In this document: positions 1 to 7,087 of the stretch, piece by piece
How positions within the stretch are numbered: the first letter of the stretch is position 1
How the letters are laid out: each line of letters starts with the position of its first letter
Assembly: GCA_024401855.1 (NCBI GenBank)
Contig: JAKSKH010000022.1
Location: 1-40,320, forward strand
DNA: 40,320 nucleotides
Reading direction: 5' to 3'
DNA from: Bacteroidales bacterium
GTDB taxonomy: Bacteria > Bacteroidota > Bacteroidia > Bacteroidales > UBA932
Translations under genes and position numbers: made by a program
The notes under the pieces: model-generated
The model's database searches: none
What the model saw: only the letters and a program-made list of their open reading frames with translations
What the model was told of the DNA's origin: nothing

Positions 1-516
1 AAGAAGAATTTCGCATTCTTCCACATTGTAGTGGCAGATTCACGTTCACCTCGTGACGGACGTTACATCGAGCAGATCGGCTCTTACAACCCCAACACCA
101 ACCCTGCAACAATCGTTCTCAACTCTGAGAAGGCTCTCGCTTGGGTTAAGGTAGGTGCCCAGCCCTCACTCGTTTGCCGTCGTATCCTCTCCTATGAGGG
201 AGTACTTCTTCGTCACCACCTTGACGGCGGTGTAGCAAAGGGAGCTCTCACCCAGGAGCAGGCCGATGCAAAATGGAACGCCTGGAAAGCAGAGCGCGAC
301 GCCAAGATCGAAGCTAAGAAGACCGGTATCAAGAATGCCGCAATTGAGGCAAAGAAGGTAGCCAAGGCCGCAGAGTCAAAGGTTAACGAGGCACGCGCAG
401 AAGCCATCGCCAAGAAAGCTCAGGAGCTTGCAGCCGCTCAGGCAGCAGCCGCCGCTGAGGCAGAGGCAGCAGAGACTCCCGCAGAGGAGACCGCTGAAGC
501 ACCCGCAGAGGCATAA
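1..516 (+). CDS. rpsP: 30S ribosomal protein S16, 5' end cut by the window
   Basis: Small-subunit ribosomal protein that binds 16S rRNA during 30S assembly. The frame is open from base 1 and reads KKNFAFFHIVVADSRSPRDG, the core S16 block, so only about the first dozen residues are missing. A GTG at position 31 lies inside this block and is not the start. After the roughly 80-residue S16 fold comes a long tail rich in Ala, Glu and Lys (about residues 105-171), common in Bacteroidetes S16 and absent from E. coli S16. The stop TAA shares its last A with the ATG of rimM, so the two are translationally coupled. The S16-RimM order is conserved in many bacteria and supports both calls. Confidence 0.96.
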   Translation, partial: KKNFAFFHIVVADSRSPRDGRYIEQIGSYNPNTNPATIVLNSEKALAWVKVGAQPSLVCRRILSYEGVLLRHHLDGGVAKGALTQEQADAKWNAWKAERDAKIEAKKTGIKNAAIEAKKVAKAAESKVNEARAEAIAKKAQELAAAQAAAAAEAEAAETPAEETAEAPAEA

Positions 517-995
517 TGCTCCGGATTGCCAAGATTCTCAAGTCCAACGGTACCGACGGGGGAGTACTCCTCGGACTCAGGGATGTTGAAATCGGGCAGA
601 TCGATCTTGAGGAACCGGTATTCATCGAATTCGATGGACTCCCGGTTCCTTTCTTTATTCAGTCCATCGCTCCCAAGGGCACTTCGAAGGCTGTCGCGCA
701 TCTGAACGACGTGTCATCCCTCGAAGATGCTGAAGAAATGGTAGGCAGGGACGTCTTCATCGAAGGGGAATGGGAAGAAGAGGATGAGGAGGACTTCACA
801 GGATGGACCATTTATGACAGGGGTCATTTGATAGGCACCGTCACGGGCATCGAGGATATCCCGGGAAATCCCTGCCTGTATGTCCAGCCGGAGAACGGAG
901 AGGAAATTCTGATTCCTCTTCACGAAGACTTCATTCTTGAAGCCGACCCTTCCTCTCTTAAGCTCGATCTCGAGCTCCCCGAAGGACTTTTTTAA
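516..995 (+). CDS. rimM: ribosome maturation factor RimM
   Basis: RimM binds S19 and helps maturation of the 30S head; it acts in the cytoplasm. The 159 residues show the two-part family layout: an N-terminal beta-barrel (MLRIAKILKSNGTDGGVLLG through the stretch with EPVFIEFDGLPVPFFI) and a C-terminal PRC-barrel-like half (LIGTVTGIEDIPGNPCLYV, then EEILIPLHEDFI). It is a little shorter than the usual 165-180 residues. The ATG overlaps the rpsP stop by one base. Its last 38 bases overlap, tail to tail, the 3' end of the flippase gene on the other strand, so there is no room for a terminator between the convergent genes. Confidence 0.9.
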   Translation: MLRIAKILKSNGTDGGVLLGLRDVEIGQIDLEEPVFIEFDGLPVPFFIQSIAPKGTSKAVAHLNDVSSLEDAEEMVGRDVFIEGEWEEEDEEDFTGWTIYDRGHLIGTVTGIEDIPGNPCLYVQPENGEEILIPLHEDFILEADPSSLKLDLELPEGLF

Positions 996-2481
996 GATAA
1001 TTCCTTTCACCTCCTGTCAAGACAAGGATGAAGGACAGGGCGCATATGGATATGACGCCCGTTGATGCCGTTGCAATCAGTCTCCACGGTTCTTTCCCTT
1101 CCAGAAGCCTGTAAGGGATATAGGATAATGCCGAAGACAGAACCGTCACGGCAATGAGCGGCAGGAGCACCTCACGGATAAAAGGTTTCAGGGGGAATCC
1201 TCTCTTCCCTGCCAGGTTCAGCCGCATAAAGGCAATAAGGCAGAAGACAGTTATTGAGATGCAATATGAATAATGAGCCGGAAAGCCATGGCTGAATGCA
1301 ATCCAGCTCCCTGTGAAAGACAGGGAACTTATCACCGAAAGAAGGGAGTAGTACATGCCCACACGTCCTTCCGCCATTATCAGCTGTCCGAGCGAATTCG
1401 ACATCATGTCGCACATCACGCAGAAAATGGCCAGCTTGGTGAACAGGGATGCGCTTTCCGGAACTTCCTCCAGCCACAGATCAAGAAGGTAGTCGGCCTC
1501 GAATAAAAAAGGTATGGCAAAAAGCAGGACTATCAGGTACGAGAACTTGCATCCTTTCCTTACAATGGAAAAACAGTACTGCCTGTCGTCCGATGCCCAG
1601 GACTTGGTTATCTGCGGATTCAGGGCCGTCAGGAGGTTGCTGACCAGCTGCCTTACTATGTTTTCTATCTGTGACGCAATTCCCCGGGCGGCGTTTATGC
1701 GTACCCCGAAGGCCGCATTGGACAGGAGATTGACTCCCTGCGTGTTGAAGGCACCGACTCCGTAGGCCGTTGCGCTCCACGCGCTCATTGAAAGCATTGA
1801 ACGGACAACATCCCTGTCCAGCACAAGGCCTCCGGAGGTCTCTTCGTAATGTTTCCTGCAATAAAGGGCATAGGCGCTTCTGACCGCAAGCGAAACCGCA
1901 ACCATCAGTACCGCATATACCTTCAGCTTGTCTGCCGGGAAAGCGTACAGAGCAAATGCCACAGCCAGTTTGAGCACACCTTCCAGTATGCTTATCCACG
2001 CGAAGGCCTTCATGTCTTCATGAGCTATTATGGCGCAGTTGAACGGAATGCTGAAGAGTTGGACCACAAGCAGGAAAACGGAGCATTGGAACACCCACAT
2101 TGCCGCCGTTTCCCTTCCTGCGGGAATGTCAACGTGGTTGCGGAGATACCATATTCCCAGAGTCTCCCCTATGAGAATGAGCAACAGGCTGCAGGCAATC
2201 TGAATGAGGACTGCCGATGAAAAGGCTTTCTTCAGCCTTTTCCCGTCTTCTTTTCCGAGTTCGTAGGCAAGGAATCTGTTGACCGCCCCGCTGACGCTTC
2301 CGGATATCACCGTGAACATCATCACAAGGGAGTACACCACATTGTAGGTTCCGTAGTCATCCACTCCCAGACACTTGAGAACAATCCTCGAAGTGAAAAG
2401 GCCTATGACCATCAGAACCAGCATCCGCACATACAGCAGAATGGTGTTCCTTGCAACTTTCCCGCTATTCAGTCCGTTCAT
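958..2481 (-). CDS. oligosaccharide flippase, Wzx/MATE-like polysaccharide exporter
   Basis: Multi-pass inner-membrane protein of 507 residues with about 12-14 hydrophobic helices. The N-terminal block (ARNTILLYVRM, then GLFTSRIVLKCLGVDDYGTY) is typical of the polysaccharide biosynthesis/MOP flippase family that moves undecaprenyl-linked glycans across the membrane. The open frame runs further upstream to 2592, but the ATG at 2481 is preferred: it overlaps the glycosyltransferase stop in an ATGA and removes a hydrophilic Arg-rich extension. As last gene of a glycosyltransferase operon it is the likely exporter of the glycan made by the upstream enzymes. Substrate unknown. Confidence 0.87.
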   Translation of the reverse strand: MNGLNSGKVARNTILLYVRMLVLMVIGLFTSRIVLKCLGVDDYGTYNVVYSLVMMFTVISGSVSGAVNRFLAYELGKEDGKRLKKAFSSAVLIQIACSLLLILIGETLGIWYLRNHVDIPAGRETAAMWVFQCSVFLLVVQLFSIPFNCAIIAHEDMKAFAWISILEGVLKLAVAFALYAFPADKLKVYAVLMVAVSLAVRSAYALYCRKHYEETSGGLVLDRDVVRSMLSMSAWSATAYGVGAFNTQGVNLLSNAAFGVRINAARGIASQIENIVRQLVSNLLTALNPQITKSWASDDRQYCFSIVRKGCKFSYLIVLLFAIPFLFEADYLLDLWLEEVPESASLFTKLAIFCVMCDMMSNSLGQLIMAEGRVGMYYSLLSVISSLSFTGSWIAFSHGFPAHYSYCISITVFCLIAFMRLNLAGKRGFPLKPFIREVLLPLIAVTVLSSALSYIPYRLLEGKEPWRLIATASTGVISICALSFILVLTGGERNYLKKVLRGARDRA

Positions 2482-3602
2482 ATGAATTGCACTATCTTGG
2501 ATGTTTCCGTCCTGTAATTGAAATGAGTTCTCGCCACTTCTTCGCCTCTGAGCCCTATTTGCGCGGCTTTCAAAGGGTTGTTGATAACCCATTCCATCCT
2601 GGATGCAAGATCTCCGGCATCCCCCGCTCTTGCGAATATGGCGGAGACGCCGTCTTCAAGGAAAAGGGGAATCTCTCCGACGGGCGATACCACTACGGGA
2701 TTCCCGCTGGCCAGGTACTCCCCGAGTTTGGTGGGGAATCCGTAGCTGGCCTGAACCCCCTCCGGCCTGGCGAGAACGAGCATTTGCGCATTCTTAAGGA
2801 GACCGGGCATATTCTCCGGACTTGTATAACCGGGAAGAAGAACCCTTCCTTCCAGTCCCAGAGATTTTATAAGCTCCAGGTTGGCCCTCTTTTCCTTCTC
2901 TTCGGGAATGCGGCCTGCGAGCATGAGAGCATAGTCGGGATGTCTGTCAGCAATGGATGCAAATGCTTTTATCAAACAGTCTATGCCATCCTTGGCATTG
3001 TTCCACAAGCTCCCGCAATAAGCGATGTATTTCCTTTCAGGCGCTTTCTTTATCCCTTCAAACCGTGTTCCGTCAACTATCATATTCACTATCTCCACCT
3101 TTTCGGCGGGAACACCGTTTGCGACATACAGGTTTCTGAGACTGTTTGAAATGACAAAAACCTTGTCAATGCCGTTGCAGCAGGAATAATATTCTTTCAG
3201 AGTTGGGGCTCCGAGAGTCCCGTCGAGTCTGAAGAGTTCGGGGTTTTCAGTTCTTTCGTGCAGAATCCTCACACCGCGGCGGCGAAGTCTTGTCATGCGG
3301 GGGAGAAGTTCTGTCAAGGAGTACAGGAATACCGTGTCCCCCTTCCTGATTCCTGCCGAGAGAATAAAATATCTTATAAAGAGGTTGATGGTCCTGAAAG
3401 GCCTTCTCTTTATGTTCTCAGACCATAGATACACGAATCTCACAGATGGGTAAGATTCCTTTACCCGGTCTCTGAAAACGTTGGGGTAAGGGAACACGAC
3501 CGTAGTGGGTATGCCTTTCTCACTCAGATACTTTATGTACGCGGACACCCTGTTGTTCGCGGCCTCGCCCGGCCAGTAGTCGTGATGGAACAGATAGAAC
3601 AT
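2478..3602 (-). CDS. GT4-family glycosyltransferase
   Basis: Retaining GT-B glycosyltransferase of 374 residues, probably cytoplasmic and membrane-associated. The N-terminal Rossmann half starts FHHDYWPGEAANNRVSAYI. The C-terminal donor-binding half has YIAYCGSLWNNAKDGIDCLI, LMLAGRIP, LPGYTSPENMPGLL and the family signature GFPTKLGEYLASGNPVVVSP, where the Glu contacts the nucleotide sugar. ATG at 3602 lies 3 bases after the stop of the preceding gene; the stop overlaps the flippase ATG by 4 bases. Operon context says surface polysaccharide assembly. Donor and acceptor sugars cannot be read from sequence. Confidence 0.9.
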   Translation of the reverse strand: MFYLFHHDYWPGEAANNRVSAYIKYLSEKGIPTTVVFPYPNVFRDRVKESYPSVRFVYLWSENIKRRPFRTINLFIRYFILSAGIRKGDTVFLYSLTELLPRMTRLRRRGVRILHERTENPELFRLDGTLGAPTLKEYYSCCNGIDKVFVISNSLRNLYVANGVPAEKVEIVNMIVDGTRFEGIKKAPERKYIAYCGSLWNNAKDGIDCLIKAFASIADRHPDYALMLAGRIPEEKEKRANLELIKSLGLEGRVLLPGYTSPENMPGLLKNAQMLVLARPEGVQASYGFPTKLGEYLASGNPVVVSPVGEIPLFLEDGVSAIFARAGDAGDLASRMEWVINNPLKAAQIGLRGEEVARTHFNYRTETSKIVQFI

Positions 3603-3605
3603 ACT

Positions 3606-4292
3606 CTACTTTGCAGAATGAAGGTTGTATCTGAATCCGGGGTTGTTTCTGGTAGACTGCCCCTGCGGAAGAAGATAGTCCCTCCGTATGCCGCACTCTC
3701 GCAGACACCACATCTGGGTCATCTGGTCCCTGCGGCAGAAATGAAGCACCTTCTGCCACCACATTTCATCGAAACGGATAATGTCGGGGTCATTGTGCCT
3801 GCGGAACATCAGGTTCGCCTCATACATTCCGTAATGCCTAGGGAAACGGTGCATAGCCAGAAAAGCCCATATCCTCGCAAGCTGGAGATATGAGAAATAC
3901 TTCATATCCCTGCATTTCCTGGCTTCCTCGTAAACGCAGTCTCTGGACGGATGTGACACTCCGGAGAATTTCACACCGGCAGATTGTTTGATGACAGCCG
4001 CACGGAACAAGGTGGAATCGCATATTTCTATGTTTCCGTCCACCCACACGCTGCATTCATATTCCGGAAGCAGTTCGTGGGGGTGCATCTTGGGGTATCT
4101 TGAATCAAGAGCAGCATCTCCGAAGGAGAAAGGGAGCTCCCTGATCTGCCAGACACCGTCCATATCAGGGTGTGTTTCGCCTTTTCCTACAAAACAGATG
4201 AAATCAAAACCCTCCTGCACCGATGCCGGCTGCCGGAGGATGTCATAACCACCTATGATGCACGTGTAAATTGCTATTCTGCCGTCTGACAC
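3606..4292 (-). CDS. TOD1/MUCI70 (formerly DUF616)-type glycosyltransferase
   Basis: A 228-residue protein beginning RIAIYTCIIGGYD, followed by SRYPKMHPHELLPEYECSVW and VDGNIEI. This order (opening Y-T-x-x-x-G-x-Y-D, then SRxxKxxPH, then a WxDxN metal-binding-like motif) is what I know of the TOD1/MUCI70 glycosyltransferase-like family, common in polysaccharide clusters. The likely start is GTG at 4292, which overlaps the DUF975 stop by 19 bases; GAGGG lies about 7 bases upstream and no in-frame ATG is near. Probably adds one sugar of the glycan built by this operon. Catalysis by this family in bacteria is mostly inferred. Confidence 0.78.
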   Translation of the reverse strand: MSDGRIAIYTCIIGGYDILRQPASVQEGFDFICFVGKGETHPDMDGVWQIRELPFSFGDAALDSRYPKMHPHELLPEYECSVWVDGNIEICDSTLFRAAVIKQSAGVKFSGVSHPSRDCVYEEARKCRDMKYFSYLQLARIWAFLAMHRFPRHYGMYEANLMFRRHNDPDIIRFDEMWWQKVLHFCRRDQMTQMWCLRECGIRRDYLLPQGQSTRNNPGFRYNLHSAK

Positions 4293-4927
4293 GGAATATC
4301 CCTCTTCAGATCGTTATAGAATGAGGCCTGTGCCGTGGCAAGATAGGGCTCAAGCCAGAAGAATCCTATGCCGCAGGTAAGGATGGCAAGGAAGAACCAG
4401 CCGATGAAACTCAGGTACAGCCAGAACAGGTCGAACTTGTGTCCTCTCATCATCTCGCTGCTCGCCCTGATGGCCTCTGACGCGGAATACTCGGGATGTT
4501 CCACCGCTATGTACGGAGTCATGGCGTATGAAAAAGACTTGATGATTCCGGGAACGATGAGGAGCAGAGACCATAGAAGGACCTTCACGGTCATCAGGAA
4601 ATAAACGAACACAATGTGGAGATAGTTCCCTGAAGGAATGGTGAACATGTTGTGCACGATGTCGTTGTCGGCCTCCTCGTACAGTTTTCTGAAAGAGTTC
4701 ACATACCCTATCACAACGGGGCTGAAGACGAAGAAAACAAGGACCAGGCTTGCACCGGTCACGGTCATGAGCATCCCCGGGGAGAAATGGAAGAAAGCGC
4801 TCAGCTGACTTCCCTGAGTGCAGATCAAAGCAAGCAGTACATACACGATAGTGGCAACCACCGCCGGTGCCCAGTTTCCTTTCAACGATGCCAGGGAGGC
4901 ATTCTTATATTCCTGATTCGTTCTCAT
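4274..4927 (-). CDS. DUF975-family integral membrane protein
   Basis: 217 residues with about five or six hydrophobic segments. The block PGIIKSFSYAMTPYIAVEHP followed by SASEAIRASSEMMRGHKFDL is the DUF975 signature: a membrane domain with a conserved loop A-I-x-x-S-x-x-M-x-G. The frame can be extended to TTG at 4945, but ATG at 4927 is preceded by the A/T-rich leader typical of this phylum. Function is unknown for the family. It sits inside the glycosyltransferase operon and overlaps the next gene, so it is co-transcribed with it; a link to glycan assembly is inference only. Confidence 0.82.
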   Translation of the reverse strand: MRTNQEYKNASLASLKGNWAPAVVATIVYVLLALICTQGSQLSAFFHFSPGMLMTVTGASLVLVFFVFSPVVIGYVNSFRKLYEEADNDIVHNMFTIPSGNYLHIVFVYFLMTVKVLLWSLLLIVPGIIKSFSYAMTPYIAVEHPEYSASEAIRASSEMMRGHKFDLFWLYLSFIGWFFLAILTCGIGFFWLEPYLATAQASFYNDLKRDIPCQTAE

Positions 4928-4959
4928 AATTTTATATTTTTCCAAATATAATCAATTGA

Positions 4960-5829
4960 TTACAAAAAGGCTCCTTTTTTACGGGATTCTTTCCGCAGTG
5001 CCTTGAGCTCTCCGTACCTTGCCGTAAGTTCGCTGATATACTTGAAGGGAACCGTGGAGAAGTTCTTGAGCGTCATCCCGAAAAGGCGTACCGGCTCAAC
5101 GAGGGTCCTCCAGAAGAAGCACCTCCCCGGGTCGCTCAGTTTCACCACGGATGAGATGCATTTCAGGCGCATCCTCCTTTCCTTGGGGACCTTGCGGTCG
5201 GAACGGTCATGGATGGCCCTGGCGGCGGGAACCACGCCTGCGCGGAGTCCGAACCTGCGCATCCTGTCTACGTAGTTCTCGTCCTCTCCGTAATGCCTGA
5301 ACGCGGGCGAGAACGCTCCCACTGTTTCTATCGACTGACGGCTCAGCATCCAGTGCGCGGCCATCACAAACGGGACACGTACAATCAGCTTCTCGCCATC
5401 CACGGCATTGTCCGCCTTTCTCAGGTACCTGCCGCATTTCTTCCTGAAATTCGGGTCCATCTTTCCCTTCGCGTCAAGCTGTACCGGACTCAGGACTCCG
5501 TACTTGGGGTTCCAGGAACCGATCAGCGTGGCAATCGTATCCTTTTCCACCCAGGCATCCTGGTTCAGGAGATATACGAAGTCGTATTTGTTCTCCAGGG
5601 CATACCTCAGGCCGATGTTGTTGGCGGCTCCGAAACCCTCGTTTGCGGTGTTCCTGACAAGGCGGACCTCCGGGAAATGCTCCGACACATATTCCTGGGT
5701 TCCGTCATACGAACAGTTGTCTACAACAATAACATCCGCCTTATGGGAGGATTTACTTAAGGAGCCGAGGCATTTGTCTATCCACGGCATGGCGTTGTAT
5801 GTAACGACTATAGCAAGGACTTCAGCCAT
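4960..5829 (-). CDS. GT2-family glycosyltransferase (rhamnosyltransferase-like)
   Basis: GT-A fold, 289 residues. It shows the GT2 start LAIVVTYNAMPWIDKCLGSL, the nucleotide-binding VIVVDNCSYDGT, the acceptor-side GFGAANNIGLRYAL and the metal-binding region YLLNQDAWVE. This G-F-x-x-x-N-N-x-G pattern is typical of WbbL/RfbN-like rhamnosyltransferases, though the sugar is not certain. The C-terminal 80 residues are basic and may hold the protein at the membrane. ATG at 5829 overlaps the stop of the upstream GT2 gene by 8 bases; 32 bases separate its stop from DUF975. Confidence 0.9.
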   Translation of the reverse strand: MAEVLAIVVTYNAMPWIDKCLGSLSKSSHKADVIVVDNCSYDGTQEYVSEHFPEVRLVRNTANEGFGAANNIGLRYALENKYDFVYLLNQDAWVEKDTIATLIGSWNPKYGVLSPVQLDAKGKMDPNFRKKCGRYLRKADNAVDGEKLIVRVPFVMAAHWMLSRQSIETVGAFSPAFRHYGEDENYVDRMRRFGLRAGVVPAARAIHDRSDRKVPKERRMRLKCISSVVKLSDPGRCFFWRTLVEPVRLFGMTLKNFSTVPFKYISELTARYGELKALRKESRKKGAFL

Positions 5830-6766
5830 TGTAATACTTGATAAATATTTCCTTGGGTGTGAGATTGGAGAAAATCTCCTTTGATATATTCCTGAAAGAA
5901 AGCCATTTGATGCGGTTCTCCCCGCTCGGGTGCAACTTGTAGCGCATCCACGCCTTCAAGCGCTTGGTACTTTCCGCGCACCACACCGCAAAACTGAGAA
6001 GGAACCTTTCCGCACGGCTTCTGCGGCCGAAAAAGATAAGGCTTCCCTTTACTGCGGCCGGCCTTATGCACGGAGAAATGCCGGATACGGTGGTTTTCCA
6101 CTTATGGGTGATTGACTGGGCCGCATCAACATACACGGCGTATCCCCGCTCCCTTGCAAGCGTCGAGAGGGCGATGTCTTCCGGGGTGAAGAAGTACCTC
6201 TCGTCAAACCATCCGAGAGACTCGAAAACGGAGGTCCTTATGAGAAAGCAGGCTCCGGTTATGTTGGATGTCCCGTAAACGTTCCCGGTCACGGGAGACT
6301 TGGACGCAGTGTCGTCTATGGGCTCCCTGTGCAGGTGCCACTGCTGGAGCGCATAGTAGATTGCGGGATAGGGAGGACGCCCGCACAGCTGCAGCGTGCC
6401 GTCTGCATTCAGAATCCGCGGGCTAACTATTGCCGCGTTGTCGGGAAGGGAGTCGAAATCCTTCACAAGGGCATCTATGACGGGGGTTGAGAACTCCGTG
6501 TCGTCGTTCAGGACAAAGCAGAAACGTCCTTTCGCCCGCCTGAGCGCAAGGTTGTTGTTCTCGGAAAATCCGCGTATTTCGTCACTCCTTATGAAGGTGA
6601 CCGAAGGGAAATCGGCGCACGCCTTTGCATAGTTCTCATCCGAGAACATATAGGCCACTACCAGTATCTCATAACTCACGCCCGTATTGGATATGACGCT
6701 GCGCAGGCAGGGGTACAGATTGTCCGGCCTGTTCATGCACACTATCACGATACTGACATCCAGCAT
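5822..6766 (-). CDS. GT2-family glycosyltransferase, first gene of the glycan operon
   Basis: GT-A fold, 314 residues. Motifs: VSIVIVCMNRPDNLYPCL, the region after YEILVV, GFSENNNLALRRAKGRFC, and the DxD-like LNDDTEF. A later ED motif (FFTPEDIALSTLARERGY) fits the catalytic-base region of the family. It is the first gene of the minus-strand glycan cluster: ATG at 6766 with a TATATTTG element (6775-6782) just upstream. The downstream GT2 is a paralogue of the same fold but the two are clearly diverged, suggesting successive different linkages. The substrate cannot be read. Confidence 0.9.
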   Translation of the reverse strand: MLDVSIVIVCMNRPDNLYPCLRSVISNTGVSYEILVVAYMFSDENYAKACADFPSVTFIRSDEIRGFSENNNLALRRAKGRFCFVLNDDTEFSTPVIDALVKDFDSLPDNAAIVSPRILNADGTLQLCGRPPYPAIYYALQQWHLHREPIDDTASKSPVTGNVYGTSNITGACFLIRTSVFESLGWFDERYFFTPEDIALSTLARERGYAVYVDAAQSITHKWKTTVSGISPCIRPAAVKGSLIFFGRRSRAERFLLSFAVWCAESTKRLKAWMRYKLHPSGENRIKWLSFRNISKEIFSNLTPKEIFIKYYNG

Positions 6767-6774
6767 ATCAAAGA

Positions 6775-6782
6775 CAAATATA
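6775..6782 (-). promoter_or_regulatory. candidate -7 element of the glycan operon
   Basis: On the minus strand TATATTTG matches the Bacteroidetes -7 consensus TAnnTTTG exactly, 8 bases upstream of the first GT2 ATG. No TTTG lies at the expected 19-20 base spacing; the nearest is 12 bases away. The transcript would be almost leaderless. Weak support. Confidence 0.35.
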
Positions 6783-6851
6783 TCAATTCTTATTCAAAAA
6801 TGGGTTTCCCCCCTGACCCCAAATTATTCATGAAAGGAGGACCGGCATGAC

Positions 6852-6892
6852 GAAAAAAAGAAAAAGAGCTGAAAACGAATTTCAGCTCTTTT
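6852..6892 (-). terminator. intrinsic terminator of tRNA-Leu
   Basis: A perfect 13-bp stem (arms 6862-6874 and 6880-6892) with a 5-nt loop lies 2 bases after the tRNA on its own strand. It is followed on that strand by TTCTTTTTTT (6852-6861). Confidence 0.88.
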
Positions 6893-6894
6893 CG

Positions 6895-6977
6895 TGCGGC
6901 AGGTGAGACTCGAACTCACACAGGCCAACGCCCACTACCCCCTCAAAGTAGCGTGTCTACCATTTCACCACTGCCGC
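6895..6977 (-). tRNA. tRNA-Leu (anticodon GAG)
   Basis: On the minus strand the acceptor arms GCGGCAG and CTGCCGC pair perfectly. The anticodon stem CTACT/GGTAG closes the loop TTGAGGG, giving anticodon GAG (reads CUC and CUU). The T arm is GTGAG-TTCGAGT-CTCAC. An extra variable-arm segment, expected for leucine tRNA, precedes it. Discriminator base A; CCA is not encoded. It has its own promoter and terminator and is a single transcription unit. Confidence 0.95.
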
Positions 6978-6994
6978 ATTCTACTTTGGGACTG

Positions 6995-7026
6995 CAAACA
7001 TAGGTATATTTCTTATATTTCCCAAA
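6995..7026 (-). promoter_or_regulatory. promoter of tRNA-Leu
   Basis: On the minus strand TTTG (7023-7026), 20 bases, then TATGTTTG (6995-7002). Both elements match the Bacteroidetes housekeeping consensus. The predicted start falls a few bases before the mature tRNA 5' end at 6977. Confidence 0.78.
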
Positions 7027-7030
7027 AAAT

Positions 7031-7063
7031 TTTGTAATTTTCTTTCGTTTAGAATTATTTTTG
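7031..7063 (+). promoter_or_regulatory. candidate promoter of feoB
   Basis: TTTG at 7031-7034, 21 bases, then TATTTTTG at 7056-7063, a match to TAnnTTTG. The ATG at 7088 follows after about 25 bases. Lies back to back with the tRNA-Leu promoter. No Fur-like palindrome was obvious to me. Confidence 0.5.
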
Positions 7064-7087
7064 CATTCGGAAGACAAAGACCGGAAT

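Noticed and set aside
6834-6905. Short plus-strand frame with a perfect AGGAGG before an ATG at 6846
   Set aside because: About 20 codons, made of the tRNA terminator and the tRNA 3' end read in antisense; the purine run is chance and this phylum rarely uses such sites.
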